Positions 13,401 through 21,761 of a DNA stretch of 64,000 nucleotides are shown piece after piece. A program made the translations under genes and the position numbers. The first letter of the stretch is position 1, and every line of letters starts with the position of its first letter. The notes under the pieces are model-generated. The model saw only the letters and a program-made list of their open reading frames with translations, was not told where the DNA came from and did no database searches. This stretch comes from Owenia fusiformis (taxonomy: Eukaryota > Annelida > Polychaeta > Sabellida > Oweniidae). Where the stretch lies: positions 6,574,366 to 6,638,365 of the forward strand of contig CAIIXF020000008.1 of the NCBI GenBank assembly GCA_903813345.2, written 5' to 3'.

Positions 13401-14336
13401 TGGTCAATCAATTTGTGAAGTTCAATCAATTAAAAATATTTATTTGGCTATTGGAATGTGTGCAAATGTGAAACTAATGTTTATTGCCACTTTGGTTCAG
13501 CCTTTGTAGTAGTTTGCAACAACAATTTTTGATTTAGCATCAGAATAACTTTGCATGCGATACGTCATGGTCCGGTGACCTCAAAAAGTGCGTAAAAATA
13601 GCAACCTTTCAGAGGTTGACAGTCTTATCTTAATAAATCGTGTTGTGTGGGGAGATGTCACAAGCTTTGTAGTCAAAATAACAAAAGGGATGCTATTTGT
13701 GCTAAGAACAAGATAATAAGAGATTCTTCATTTGGTTTTAGTACAACTTTAAGTAAGCAATGTTTTGAAATATTTGTATGTGAAATGTGTAAAATTATTT
13801 TTGTTGCAAGAAGTCTACAGTTTGGCCATACTTCCATGATTTCTCTCTAAATGTATTGTTAAAACATGATTTGTAATTTGTGTTTTAGAATATCTATGGT
13901 GCCAAGAGGAACAACAAAACAGTGGGGCCTGGAGTTTCATGGCACCACGTTTCAGGAACCTCCTCAATACAAATGTAAGAAAACGTATTTGTATATTTTT
14001 GTTCCCTTGCATGATTAAAGCAGTCTTCTGACCCAAGTAGGTAATCTGAACTAAATTAGAATATGTAACGCCATCTACAGTATATCAGAAGATATGCATT
14101 GAGAATAAAGCTGGTGTGGAGAAACCTACAAGAATAAATTAACATGGAGAATAAATTAACATGTAGAATAAATTAACATGTAGAATAAATTAACATGTGG
14201 CATGGTTTCTACATTTCAGTTGAGATATGTTGGTCGTGGTCCATTAAGCATGCCAGCTGTTGGAGTTGGTGCCTGGCACCAGAAAGAGGCTGAGGATATT
14301 ATATTGAATGCATTTCAACCAGACAAATCTTCATGA
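1489..14336 (+). CDS. DHTKD1: DHTKD1-like 2-oxoadipate dehydrogenase E1, 5'-partial, 12 exons
   Basis: Exons: 1489-1756, 2161-2262, 2815-2946, 8534-8654, 9341-9480, 9944-10100, 10509-10609, 11205-11306, 12439-12684, 13053-13116, 13889-13974, 14220-14336 (stop TGA 14334-14336). All phases agree and give 544 residues, about the C-terminal 60 percent of a protein usually near 920 residues. Seen: [20 protein letters not shown] closing the thiamine-diphosphate region; [16 protein letters not shown] and [14 protein letters not shown] starting the transketolase pyrimidine-binding domain; [23 protein letters not shown] and [15 protein letters not shown]; then the C-terminal domain with [15 protein letters not shown] and [19 protein letters not shown]. 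Known role: mitochondrial E1 that decarboxylates 2-oxoadipate in lysine, hydroxylysine and tryptophan breakdown, working with DLST and DLD. The HNELD-type motif and sequence words favour DHTKD1 over OGDH. The 5.6-kb intron after 2946 hosts an antisense gene and a large repeat array. Confidence 0.93.
3200..3375. mobile_element. decayed MITE with AATAAAACCTGTCT-type ends
   Basis: It starts AATAAAACCTGTCTAATCCG and carries GGTGTTCACATTTCAAGG, then AAGTGTTTGGATTATATAGG and GTGTTCAG near the other end. The same words occur in the better preserved copy at 12827-12978 and in an expanded copy at 10745-11100. No transposase is present. Confidence 0.55.
3405..4760 (-). CDS. intronless HNK-1-family carbohydrate sulfotransferase nested antisense in a DHTKD1 intron
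   Basis: A 451-residue type II membrane protein. Residues 1-12 are basic and cytosolic, 13-37 form one membrane segment, 38-210 are a charged stem, and about 215-449 the sulfotransferase domain. The 5'-PSB loop that binds PAPS is TPKVASTTW (228-236) and the 3'-PSB is [13 protein letters not shown] (293-305). YDAIGDF (378-384) and the C-terminal [10 protein letters not shown] (435-444) are further family motifs. Possible N-glycosylation sites are N248, N392 and N422. Family knowledge: these Golgi enzymes move sulfate from PAPS to glycan hydroxyls (HNK-1, chondroitin, dermatan or GalNAc-4 acceptors); the exact acceptor cannot be told here. The stem holds a tandem duplication (about 70-106 and 114-160). 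A single open exon suggests retrocopy origin or a naturally intronless paralogue. A possible poly(A) signal (AATAAA on the minus strand) is at 3010-3015. Confidence 0.9.
   Translation of the reverse strand: MFLRKKLKCKNIPELITILIILHVIVSFTIMYFCFNGVKELHLWEDMNIPKQRNILEKRESPKEIDELEFVIDGDVKLSMGKLTQEVYRHNQNGDINNQPKVKDEKVKDRMKFVIDGDVKLKQRNRILRPSMGKLTQEAYRHHQNGDLNNQPKVRDDKVKVRDSDILQTQAAIIENDVETYMKMRQKRIENACQRLEKLRKKKTPTRKKISNGNIYVDMKKKILYCYTPKVASTTWREILTASKYDLNETNIQLSQRGPNWSKWYEGRILTHLKLLNSRSQKNIQGEFFKFMFVRDPIERLPSAWKSKFIDVKGDYYRKRYGSNMVRKYRHNPTYAEIVEGIPTFEEFVKYITDRRNRPQDSHWISFNELCTPCTIHYDAIGDFRTLNTDANFTLAHANLDKYIFPVSQPKTSARLQSYYSNLTSQTINRIYARYATDYEMFGFEKWLKLD
4761..7259. other. intronic DNA, mostly featureless
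   Basis: Part of the DHTKD1 intron between the nested sulfotransferase gene and the 146-bp repeat array. A transposon-end-like stretch (ACAGGGCAATCAATAAGTAT) starts at 5514, but no matching second end was found. 6350-6460 contains a short direct duplication around GTGGATTACATGTACCTTTG. A G-rich run at 6779-6843 with G tracts followed by C tracts could form a stable secondary structure. No exon or RNA gene is supported. Confidence 0.5.
7260..8450. repeat. TCCG microsatellite plus about 7 tandem copies of a ~146-bp unit rich in ATGGCGGC motifs
   Basis: It begins CCCACTGAACAAAGTTCGAG, followed by a TCCG/TTCG microsatellite at about 7307-7372. Then come about seven units whose CGTAA or its equivalent falls at 7501, 7646, 7792, 7939, 8084, 8229 and about 8377 (145-148 bp apart). 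Each unit reads ATAACTCAAATACCAGTGAA, GATTTGG-TCAAATTTTATA, ATGCCTAGGGACA, then AAGATGGCGGCTG and CAAAATGGCGGCCATTTTTC. The two ATGGCGGC words per unit resemble the YY1 consensus in opposite orientations. No coding frame is found. It is probably a dispersed repeat family. Confidence 0.85.
8870..9130. repeat. degenerate tandem repeat with AGCACA and TCATACCAGT words
   Basis: AGCACATTTAAG, GTCATACCAGTTAGCACAT, GTCATATCAGTAAGCACATA and close variants recur about every 50-90 bp. Copies are diverged and of uneven length. It sits in the DHTKD1 intron between exons 8534-8654 and 9341-9480. Confidence 0.6.
9206..9295. repeat. solo end of a dispersed repeat also found at 11.7 kb
   Basis: GGTGACATATTGTTATGGTC, TTTTTTGTGG and CGGTGTCTGTAACAA match, in the same order, the start of the longer element at 11732. 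This is therefore a truncated copy of the same family. Confidence 0.6.
10745..11100. mobile_element. MITE copy interrupted by a 15-bp minisatellite
   Basis: Related to the 3200 and 12827 elements through CTTAAACCTGTCTTATTCG at the left, GGTGCTCACATTTCAAG in the middle, and GAGAGGTGCTCAGCTGAGGG with ATATACAGGTTT at the right. It lies in the intron before exon 11205-11306. Confidence 0.5.
10812..10955. repeat. 15-bp minisatellite TTAAATTGGCAGGTG, about 9 copies
   Basis: TTAAATTGGCAGGTG and variants (GATACATTGGCAGAT, TTAATTGGCATTT) recur in 15-bp steps with a 45-bp higher-order pattern. The period of five codons produces a spurious open frame with repeated LNWQV. Confidence 0.85.
11726..12300. 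repeat. dispersed element with internal ~112-135 bp tandem units
   Basis: GGTGACATTTTGTTATGG near 11734 and GGTGACATTTTGTCATG near 12282 bound the element as direct terminal words. Inside, AGAAGTTCAAATCTGACT-type words start at 11856, 11991, 12103 and 12221, and runs such as AAGGTCAAAAAAGGT repeat. No protein is encoded. Confidence 0.65.
12827..12978. mobile_element. short MITE with CAGTAAAACCTGT inverted ends
   Basis: The left end is TACAGTAAAACCTGTATATA followed by GTGAACACC. The right end, reverse-complemented, is TATAAAACCTGTCTTAGTGA followed by ACACC. TA is found at both borders. The length is about 150 bp with no coding capacity. The ends resemble those of pogo/Tigger-like elements, but the superfamily is inferred from the ends only. 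Confidence 0.7.
14131..14200. repeat. 17-bp tandem repeat AGAATAAATTAACATGT, 4 copies
   Basis: Copies start at 14131, 14148, 14165 and 14182. The array lies just upstream of the acceptor of the last DHTKD1 exon (AG 14218-14219). Confidence 0.9.
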
Positions 14337-14650
14337 TGGACATTGTCATAGATATTAATTCATAATATGATAATTATCATGGATATGTTTATATAATCTT
14401 AAATATCATATCATCAAATAATGGATGAAATTGATGAGCATAATTATGAGGAACATGTGATGTAACTATCATGTATAGGTTTGATACATTATTATTTGGG
14501 AGGGAGGCGATGATTGCTTACATTGGTTATTGTTAGATCATTTACCTCAGGTGAAATACTGGTTACTCGATTGTGCTAATTAGTATAATATATAACATAT
14601 TGACGCATATTATAAGCAAAATTTGATTTCACAGGTTCAAAATTTTATTG

Positions 14651-14656
14651 AATAAA
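14651..14656 (+). terminator. candidate poly(A) signal of the DHTKD1-like gene
   Basis: AATAAA 315 bp after the stop codon. This is the first canonical hexamer I find in the 3' flank. Transcript ends would be needed to confirm use. Confidence 0.4.
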
Positions 14657-14910
14657 TAATTTGAATATTCATGTTGATTTACTTTCCTGGGAGAATATAA
14701 ATCGGGAGATTGTGGATTCAATTCCCACCGAGTAGGAATGACTTTTTCACATCAGCCCTTAGCATAGGATTTGATCCTATGTTTCAAATTAACTAGTTCA
14801 CTATAGTGCATATGATACACTAGTCATCATTATTATTTCATAGAGTAAGCAGATGAGAAAAAAACTAAATGAATTATGTCACACAATATACTAGGATAAG
14901 CTAAGTAAAT

Positions 14911-15033
14911 TATGCAGGGTGGGAAAATAAAGTTATTGTATTAAAGCTAAATGAATTTCCAAATTTTGGTATAACCCTAAATACTTCTGGGAATGATACA
15001 AAGTGTCCCATTTTTTATTGCCCACCCTGTATT
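14911..15033. mobile_element. short foldback element with CAGGGTGGG ends
   Basis: TATGCAGGGTGGGAAAATAA at the left matches the reverse complement of the right end (ATAATACAGGGTGGGCAATA). Only about 18 bp pair. Length 123 bp, non-coding. Confidence 0.5.
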
Positions 15034-15057
15034 ATGGTCACTTTTTGTATTTTAATA

Positions 15058-16241
15058 TACAGAGTGTGCAAAAAACATCCATAATTTTCTCTTTCAATTG
15101 ATGCAGGAATAATCACATTTGCAATTATTCCTGAAATGAGATGAATAATGAGTATTAGGTTGTTTTTTTAATAATAAAGGTTAAAATATATGAATGAAAA
15201 TATACAAATTGATAATATCAGTAGCAACAGTTTTACAATGAGTGATATTAGTCATGTATCCAGTTGATTGACATATTATTCAGTCTGTCAGAGAAACACA
15301 GAGGGAAGGGTGTTCGGTATATTCTGCAATTAGTTCAAGATTAAAAATGAGGCAAATAAGTGTGATGAAGAAAAACTGATTCATCATCAAGAAAAAAGGA
15401 GAAAAATCATGAGAAATCTGACTGTACTATTCCGAGATCTTATTTTTGGTAAGGAAGATCATAAAGGCGATAGATTCGAGCCCACTTAAATAACTTTTTG
15501 GAATCTCCTTAAAGACTCAGATTAATACTTTCCCTTGTCAAAAATCGGACTTTTGGCTCATTCTTTTTTCACCCAGATTATAGGCCCTTTCCATCTCGAC
15601 GTTGAGCCAGTCCATGTTATCTTCATATTTGGTCTCAATACCCTTCCAATACTGTCATTTTTATTACAAATATCAATCACAGCAATGTTAGCACTATACA
15701 CATGCTTAACATTACATGCCTCTGACTGACTATAGCGGTCAATCCGGTGTAAAAGAAATTATGGTCCCCTGGGGATTATGGTCCCCTTTCCTTACGGCAT
15801 TTACTTGCCCTGACTGTGTAAAAATAATAAGGAAAGTAATTGTAATTAGGTCAGCATATAAATCAATTAGACCAAACTTTTACACAGGTACTATTATTTG
15901 GAGCCATGACCAATACCAGTGTCAAACCGTTGCTTTGAATATTATCCTGAGACATGTATATTTTCAATTAGACCTCAAGTGTTTGTTGAACTTTCTTTTT
16001 CAGAAACCTTTGAAGATTTATTTATCCAGTTTCAGAAGCAATTGCAGAATTTATTCCTCCATCTCGATCAAAGGTATTGAAAAATATGTATTATTGAAAA
16101 AGATATTGCCAAATAAAAATGGACGTTTTTGGCCCACGATGTATATGGTATTTCCAAACAATTGGCAGCTAACTATAAAGAAAATATATAGTGAGAAATA
16201 AATAAACATCTTAAGTAGACATTTCTGTTGTACACTCTATA
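15058..16241. mobile_element. probable decayed Tc1/mariner-like element
   Basis: The left end is TACAGAGTGTGCAAAAAAC. The right end, reverse-complemented, is TATAGAGTGTACAACAGAA. TA borders both, and the span of about 1.2 kb is right for a Tc1/mariner element. The open frame at 15716-16201 (161 codons) inside shows no catalytic motif I can recognise, so a transposase origin is only inferred. Confidence 0.4.
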
Positions 16242-16356
16242 CATGTTTGATGCCTTTTACATACTTTATTCACCAGTTTCTTTTTTAACAAAAACTCACG
16301 TTTTCAAACTACATTTCTTTTTTAAGGTTTAGACCACAGAAAACATCATCAAGCCT

Positions 16357-16435
16357 ATGTTTGCCCATACCCATGTTTGCCCATACCCATGTTTTCCCAT
16401 ACCCATGTTTTCCCATACCCATGTTTTATGTTATT
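16357..16435. repeat. 16-bp tandem repeat CATGTTTTCCCATACC, about 4 copies
   Basis: CATG starts at 16372, 16388, 16404 and 16420, an exact 16-bp period, with an incomplete unit on each side. It abuts the left end of the transposon nest. Confidence 0.88.
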
Positions 16436-16590
16436 CATGTTTTTATGAGTAGTATAGAGAAGGGCGTTACTAGTTTATAAAATAACATGTAAGTCAGTGC
16501 TGAGTCAAAAAGACAGCTGAGGCAATCACTTGATCTACCTGTTGACGTCAAATGTTGATAATTAATCCATAAATAAATAATATAGATAAA

Positions 16591-17563
16591 TACGAGGGGT
16601 GATCAATAAGTAATGGACACTTTTTTACACAGATACTTTTTATAGACCAAAACCCTTTGATTTTCCTACCAGTGATGCATCATTCAATTATCTATCAATT
16701 CTGAAGATTTGAAGACAAAATATATAATAGATATTGATATATCAGTATTTCCATGAAGGAGGTACAGGTACCCTGGGACCGACATTTACGTCACATATTC
16801 AGATTTTGGCCAGTTTGGTAAATTTCAGTTAGATTTGAACGTTTTATATGCAACAAGTGTTGTGTTGTTTAAAATTTTTTTGCTGACTGGTAACACATAA
16901 ACACAAAGTATTGTAATGTCAGAGTGTTGTATGGAAGGCGTTTGCAGGTCAATTTGGAAAAGCATTGAGCCCTTGGCCAATGCACCATATTGTCCAGATC
17001 TGCTCACATGTGACTTGTTTATTTCTATACTACTTATTTCTATAGAGAAAGGACGCAGGTTTATTGACATTGATGAAATAAAACAAGCCGTGCAACTGCA
17101 TCTTGCTACCATGTCAGGGAATGGATTCAGCCTTGTCTCACAATCTTGAGTTAAGAGGATGAGGAATTGTGTACATGAAGCACTTGATGGAACCTATTTA
17201 GAGGGCCCTGTGGAATGAATGTGGCATGAATACCACATAGTGATGATAAAATATTCAAAATCAACTATGGCATAACAAAATGGGGTAATTCATGACCATA
17301 ATGGTTTGTTTTGTTCAGCCTGCATTCAACTGTATTGCATGTTAAACAATCTAAAATAGCTTCAGAATATGTGACGTAAATGTCGGTCCCGGGGTACCTG
17401 TACCTCCTTCACGGAAATAAGGATATATCAACATGTAATATATATATTGTCTCCAAATCTTCAGAGTTGATAGATAATTGAATGATGTATCATTGGTAAA
17501 AAAACCGAAGGGATTGGTCTATAAAAAGCATCTGTGTAAAAAAGCGTCCATTACTTATTGATA
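16591..17563 (+). mobile_element. mariner-like element with ~230-bp inverted ends, decayed
   Basis: The left arm (TACGAGGGGTGATCAATAAG, TAATGGACAC) runs to about 16805. The right arm (about 17340-17563) is its inverse: both contain GACGTAAATGTCGGTCCC, the word GTACCTGTACCTCCTTCA or its mate, and the CAATAAGTAATGGAC end. The last bases at the right border do not match the left end and look truncated. It was inserted into the outer element at 16448-20511, within a palindromic stretch (ATAATATAGATAAA / TTTATCTATATTAT). Confidence 0.8.
16955..17130 (+). pseudogene. C-terminal fragment of a mariner transposase
   Basis: The frame reads NAPYCPDLLTCDLF and then EKGRRFIDIDEIKQAV. This matches the end of mariner catalytic domains, where the third acidic residue lies in a PYSPDLxPCD-type motif followed by a GRRFxDxxEI motif. 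The N-terminal DNA-binding part and the first two catalytic acids are missing, so it cannot be active. Confidence 0.75.
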
Positions 17564-17934
17564 ACTGCGATATTTATCTATATTATTTACTTTACTTATT
17601 TACATATGCGCCCTAGTGATAGGTATGGTTGGCTTACCCGCCCAAAGAATACACGTGTAGTTAACGGGTGTGTAAGCGTTAATTACGCCCGTGTAGACGT
17701 GAAATTACGCCTGTGCAGACGTAATCCACGCCCGTGTAAACGTTAAATACGCATGTGTAGGCGTTAATTACGCCCGTCAAGGCGTTAATTACGCCCGTTA
17801 AGAAGTGAATTTTATACGCGTTAAAACAATTACAGGCGTAAACTAACGGCGTTAAAATGTTCAATAGCGGGCGTCAAGACATTATCTAACACCCGTTGAA
17901 AAACATCTATACTATGGCTGGCCATCTGGACCAA

Positions 17935-18360
17935 TGTATCGTCATACTTTTAACGCTGTAAAATCTACTTTTAACGCCGTAAAAACAATTTTATACGCCG
18001 TAAAGAATTACTTTTACGCCGTTAAAAACGATTTTGTACGCTGTTGAAATTCATTTTGAACGGTGTCAAAAATAATTTTTAACGCCGTAAAAACGGTTCT
18101 ATACGACGTAAAGAATTACTTTTTTACGCCGTTAAAAAACATTTTGTACGCCGTAAAAAATTATTTTTTACGCCGTTAAAAATTATTTTTTACGCCGTTA
18201 AAAATTATTTTTTACGCCGTTAAAAATTATTTTTTACGCCGTTAAAAATTATTTTTTACGCCGTTAAAAATTATTTTTCACGCCGTTAAAAATTACTTTT
18301 TACGCCGTAAAGAATCATTTTTTACGCCGTCAAAACTGATTTTTTACGCCTTTCAAAATT
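17935..18360. repeat. 22-bp array of TTTTTACGCCGTTAAAAA, left arm
   Basis: About 19 units. In the cleanest stretch (18125-18300) TACGCC recurs every 22 bp. The form TTTTTACGCCGTAAAAA is a perfect palindrome around a central C. The mirror-image array (TTTTTAACGGCGTAAAAA) occupies about 18650-18960. Confidence 0.9.
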
Positions 18361-18649
18361 GCGAACGTACAGAACATTGTCAATCATTTGCGAAAAAATA
18401 TTTAAATAATGAAAACTCGATGTATATCAAATTCCCGGGATAGTTGTTATTATATGATAGTTTTAGTCTTCCATACAACAAAATGCGTCTGGCAAATACA
18501 AATTCCAATATAAATGACAAATGTGACATGTACAGTGACAGAAAAATAGGGTTTTGGATTTATATCAATCAGTCGGTAAGTCGAACATACACGTTCGTTT
18601 GTTCAATGAATACCAGATTGTAACGCTGGTTTTAATTGGCTGCCAGCTA

Positions 18650-18960
18650 TACTTTTTAACGGCGTAAAAATCAGTTTTGACGCCGTACAAAATAATTTTT
18701 AACGGCGTAAAATTCGGTTTTTACGGCGTACAAAATCGTTTTTAACGGCGTAAAAAGTAATTCTTTACGGCGTATAAAATCGTTTTAACGGCGTTAAAAT
18801 TTTTTTTTGACGCCGTTCAAAATTACTTTTTACGCGTACATAATTATTTTTGACGCCGTAAAAAAATCAATTTTGACGGCGTACAAAACCGTTTTTAGCG
18901 GCGTTAAAAGTAATTCTTTACGGCGTATAAAATCGTTTTTACGGCGTTAAAAGTATGACG
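18650..18960. repeat. mirror-image array of TTTTTAACGGCGTAAAAA, right arm
   Basis: Units face opposite to those of 17935-18360 and are more diverged (GACGCCGT, GACGGCGT and others). Together the two arrays form the subterminal repeats of the 17913-18987 element. Confidence 0.85.
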
Positions 18961-20511
18961 ATACATTGGTCCAGATGGCCAACCATACTATACGCCCGTC
19001 GAGTTCATTTTAGCGCCCTGAATTATGAACCAATCAGCATCTTGCTTACATGATGATACAATGCATTCGAGCTAAAAGTGCAACTCCAAGATCCTTGTGC
19101 AAGTTAATACGGCATACTCATGATTGTGCCAGGAACAACTGCAATTGAAGGCATATGAAATATTATTTCTTTTCTGGGTATCTCGGTGTAATATTTGTGC
19201 AAATGTGAAAGATCATATATTAAATGAGTTATGTATTCCTGGAAATAACATGTAACTATAAAGACGGCTGCATAAAGATTCCAAAAAGTACACATCTCCC
19301 TAACACCAAATTTGAACATATCTTGGCTAGGTATACTAGGTATATAGGCTCATCTGACATTTTCAAAAATGCCAGATCTGCAGGATATAGTCTAGAGTCA
19401 ATTTGCAGTTGATCAGATACTATAATTCTAGTATCTGAACACATCCTTTAGAGGGATACATTAGCGATCTGACTGTATAGTGAGACTGTAAGCTGCAATG
19501 CGTGTGAGCTTAATAAGTCCCTACCTCTGAAGCCGACGCCTAGATTGGAGAATTATCAAAAAATCATCGTATTTAGAAACCAAACATGTGTACCTTCTCA
19601 AAATATACTGCAATTTTGTCGTTTCTACAATGGGTGTTGATAACTGCCAACACAGTACATGTCTCTTCAATTTGCCTTTTAATTTGCTCTAAAAATTGAA
19701 TGCTTCTTTGGTTAAATCTAACAATCGTGAACGAATATTTAAGGACTTCAATGCAACACACTAAAATGTAAGCAGGCTTCTGATTGTTATTTACTTGCGC
19801 AAGGATCTTGAAGTTGATCTTTTAGCAAGGATGCATTAAATCATTATGTAAGTAAGGTTCTGATTGGTTCATAATTTACGGCGCTAAAAATAAACTCGAC
19901 GGGCGTGAAGATTTTTCTCAGTGCGTGTAAAATAACCGTCTTAACGCTCGTAATTAATCATTTTAACGCCGTAAGTTCATGCCTGTAAATGTTATCTGAA
20001 CGCCCGTAGAATTCACTTCTTCACAGGCGTAATTTTTCGTCTGCACGGGCGTAATTTTACATCTGCACGAGCGTAATTAACGCCTACACACCCGTTAACT
20101 ACATGTGCATTCTTTGGGCGGGTAAGCCAACCATAGATAGGTGGCGTTGTTCGCGCGCGCTAGTCTACTGCCTGCCACACGGTATCGCGTGTATCGCTAT
20201 TGTTATCACCTTTTGGGAATAGCTCATTCACGGTCTCATTCTTCGATAAATATACATCTCTTAAAGATTGGAAGAACATAAAGGGCAAATTACACAATGT
20301 GCAAGTAAATAATATAGATAAATATCGCAGTGACAGATTATTTACTCAATATATTTACTAACATCGCAATCTATATTATTTATTTATGGATTAATTATCA
20401 ACATTTGACGTCAACAGGTAGATGAAATGATTGCCTCAGCAGTTCTTTAATTGACTCAGCATTGACTTACATGTTATTTTAAAAACTGGTAGCGCCCCTC
20501 TCTATACTACT

Positions 20512-21694
20512 GTTATAAACTTTATTAAAACTTAAAAGTGATAAAATTTTTATCATCTACAAATAAAATATTGGCTTTGGCCGAAAGAGAGGTCCTAAGG
20601 GAAGCCAAAATGTATTGAATCGGATGTTAAAGTAGTGATATATACAAACCGATTTAACAGCTTATATTTGTAGAGTTCAATCTTTAATGAGACAATATTT
20701 TGATCAATAGTATCTAAACCTCTAAAAAAGTCTATTCTATATTCAGCGTTAATGATTTCTTTAACCATTCAGCAATAACGATTTCCCAAAGCCTTTATTT
20801 CGATACAACATTTTGTATTGAACCTGATCACTGCAAACTTTTTCCAACCCTTTAGAAATAATACAAATATAAGATAAGTTTGTTGTACTTTGATACATTA
20901 TGCGTCCGTTCTTTACGGAGATTCCAATTTTTTAAAAACTTTTTCGGAAACACACTTTTGTAGTGCTTTATTAAAAATATGTATTAGGGTAATAATTTCA
21001 CTTCACTCTCTTCACTTTAACTTCACGCAGATTAAAAAAAGACTCATATGGTAATTAATATGAATATAATTAAAAAACGCAGAAAGTATGATTGATTGAT
21101 GAACCTCTTTGATTCTTTTTCCGAGATCGCTTCTTCGATAATAAGTAAGGAGTCTAATCCTCCGTCGAGCGTTCTTTACGTAAACCGTTTCGTGTTTCGC
21201 CTTAATTATGGCAATTTCTATACAATAGAGGTATATCTCCAGTTCTATACTAATTGATCAAAAATGATTGAACAATGATTTTCCCTATCATTCAGTTTTT
21301 AACTGTTGATATATAATTCTAAATTTACATGGTGCCTCGATGGTATTTAGGAATTATCTCAAAATTAGAAATTAAGAATTGCGGAGAATTCTGGGCATGC
21401 GAAATTGAGTACTCACTATATATAATTGTATACTTGACGTGCCAAAATCGATATATAGTATACAATAGCTATCATTTTGCTATTATTGTCACGTGCCGTC
21501 ACGCAATCAGGAACCATACCCATACAACAGGTAATCAGTCTCTTACGGAGTCGTGGTATTTGAATACCTTAAGTGATACATCTACGAAGATGGGAGAAAT
21601 TTGACTAAAATGACAAAAACAAGAACAATGTATATATCTGATAGATCTATATTGCGGATATGGATTACAGTGGAAGTGTAACAAGGGGATAAAC
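20512..21694. other. intergenic 5' flank of the receptor gene
   Basis: AT-rich DNA between the transposon nest and the receptor start codon, expected to hold its promoter and 5' UTR. A TATATATAA-like stretch at 21416-21424 could be a TATA box, but such words are common here. No open frame with recognisable homology and no RNA gene is seen. Confidence 0.4.
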
Positions 21695-21761
21695 ATGATC
21701 ACTGATATACAAATACAGTTGTCTGTATTTTTATTGTTCACCGTTACGTCCACTTATGCAA
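21695..21761 (+). CDS. receptor exon 1: start codon and signal peptide
   Basis: ATG at 21695 has A at -3. It opens MITDIQIQLSVFLLFTVTST and then YA, a classic signal peptide with a hydrophobic core and a small residue at the cleavage site. The donor GTGAGT begins at 21762 in phase 1, matching the phase of exon 2 at 31733. A 10-kb transposon-filled intron follows. The pairing with exon 2 rests on phase and on the need for a signal peptide, not on a transcript. Confidence 0.7.

Larger units (their letters stand above)
17913..18987. mobile_element. second TATGG-ended transposon inserted in the first, 6-bp TSD CTATAC
   Basis: The ends are TATGGCTGGCCATCTGGACC and the inverse of TATGGTTGGCCATCTGGACC; the shared arm continues AATGTATCGTCATACTTTTA. 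CTATAC is duplicated at 17907-17912 and 18988-18993. Length 1075 bp. Nearly all of both arms is made of ACGCCGT / ACGGCGT repeats in mirror orientation around a unique core of about 280 bp (18361-18640). No transposase gene is visible. Confidence 0.87.
17624..20135. mobile_element. non-autonomous DNA transposon, TATGGTTGGC ends, 6-bp TSD GATAGG
   Basis: The left end TATGGTTGGCTTACCCGCCC continues AAAGAATACACGTGTAG; the right end is its inverse. The direct repeat GATAGG lies at 17618-17623 and 20136-20141. Inverted arms of about 400 bp or more contain repeated GGCGTTAATTACGCCCGT-type motifs spaced about 20-22 bp apart. The left arm is split by a second insertion (17913-18987) and resumes at 18994 with CGTCGAGTTCATTTTAGCGC, whose mate lies near 19890. 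The central region (about 19110-19790) has no convincing gene. Length without the insertion is about 1.43 kb. Confidence 0.85.
16448..20511. mobile_element. outer foldback element hosting three further insertions
   Basis: AGTAGTATAGAG at 16448 and its reverse complement ending at 20511 start inverted arms of about 145 bp. Shared words include AAAATAACATGTAAGTCA, GCTGAGGCAATCA, TCTACCTGTTGACGTCAAAT and TTGATAATTAATCCATAAAT. Taking out the mariner (about 1 kb) and the 2.5-kb nested pair leaves roughly 0.56 kb, so the original was a non-coding MITE-like element. No clear target duplication is seen at its own borders. Confidence 0.75.

Noticed and set aside
15716-16201. 161-codon frame as a possible gene
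   Set aside because: No recognisable domain, no splice partner, and it lies between Tc1/mariner-like ends; noted only as a possible transposon remnant.
17558-17864. Short frames on both strands at 17.6-17.9 kb
   Set aside because: They cover the ACGCCCGT repeats of a transposon arm and show no protein features.
17935-18360. CRISPR-like regular array (22-bp period)
   Set aside because: The animal genome context, lack of unique spacers, and mirror arrangement within a transposon with TSDs exclude CRISPR.
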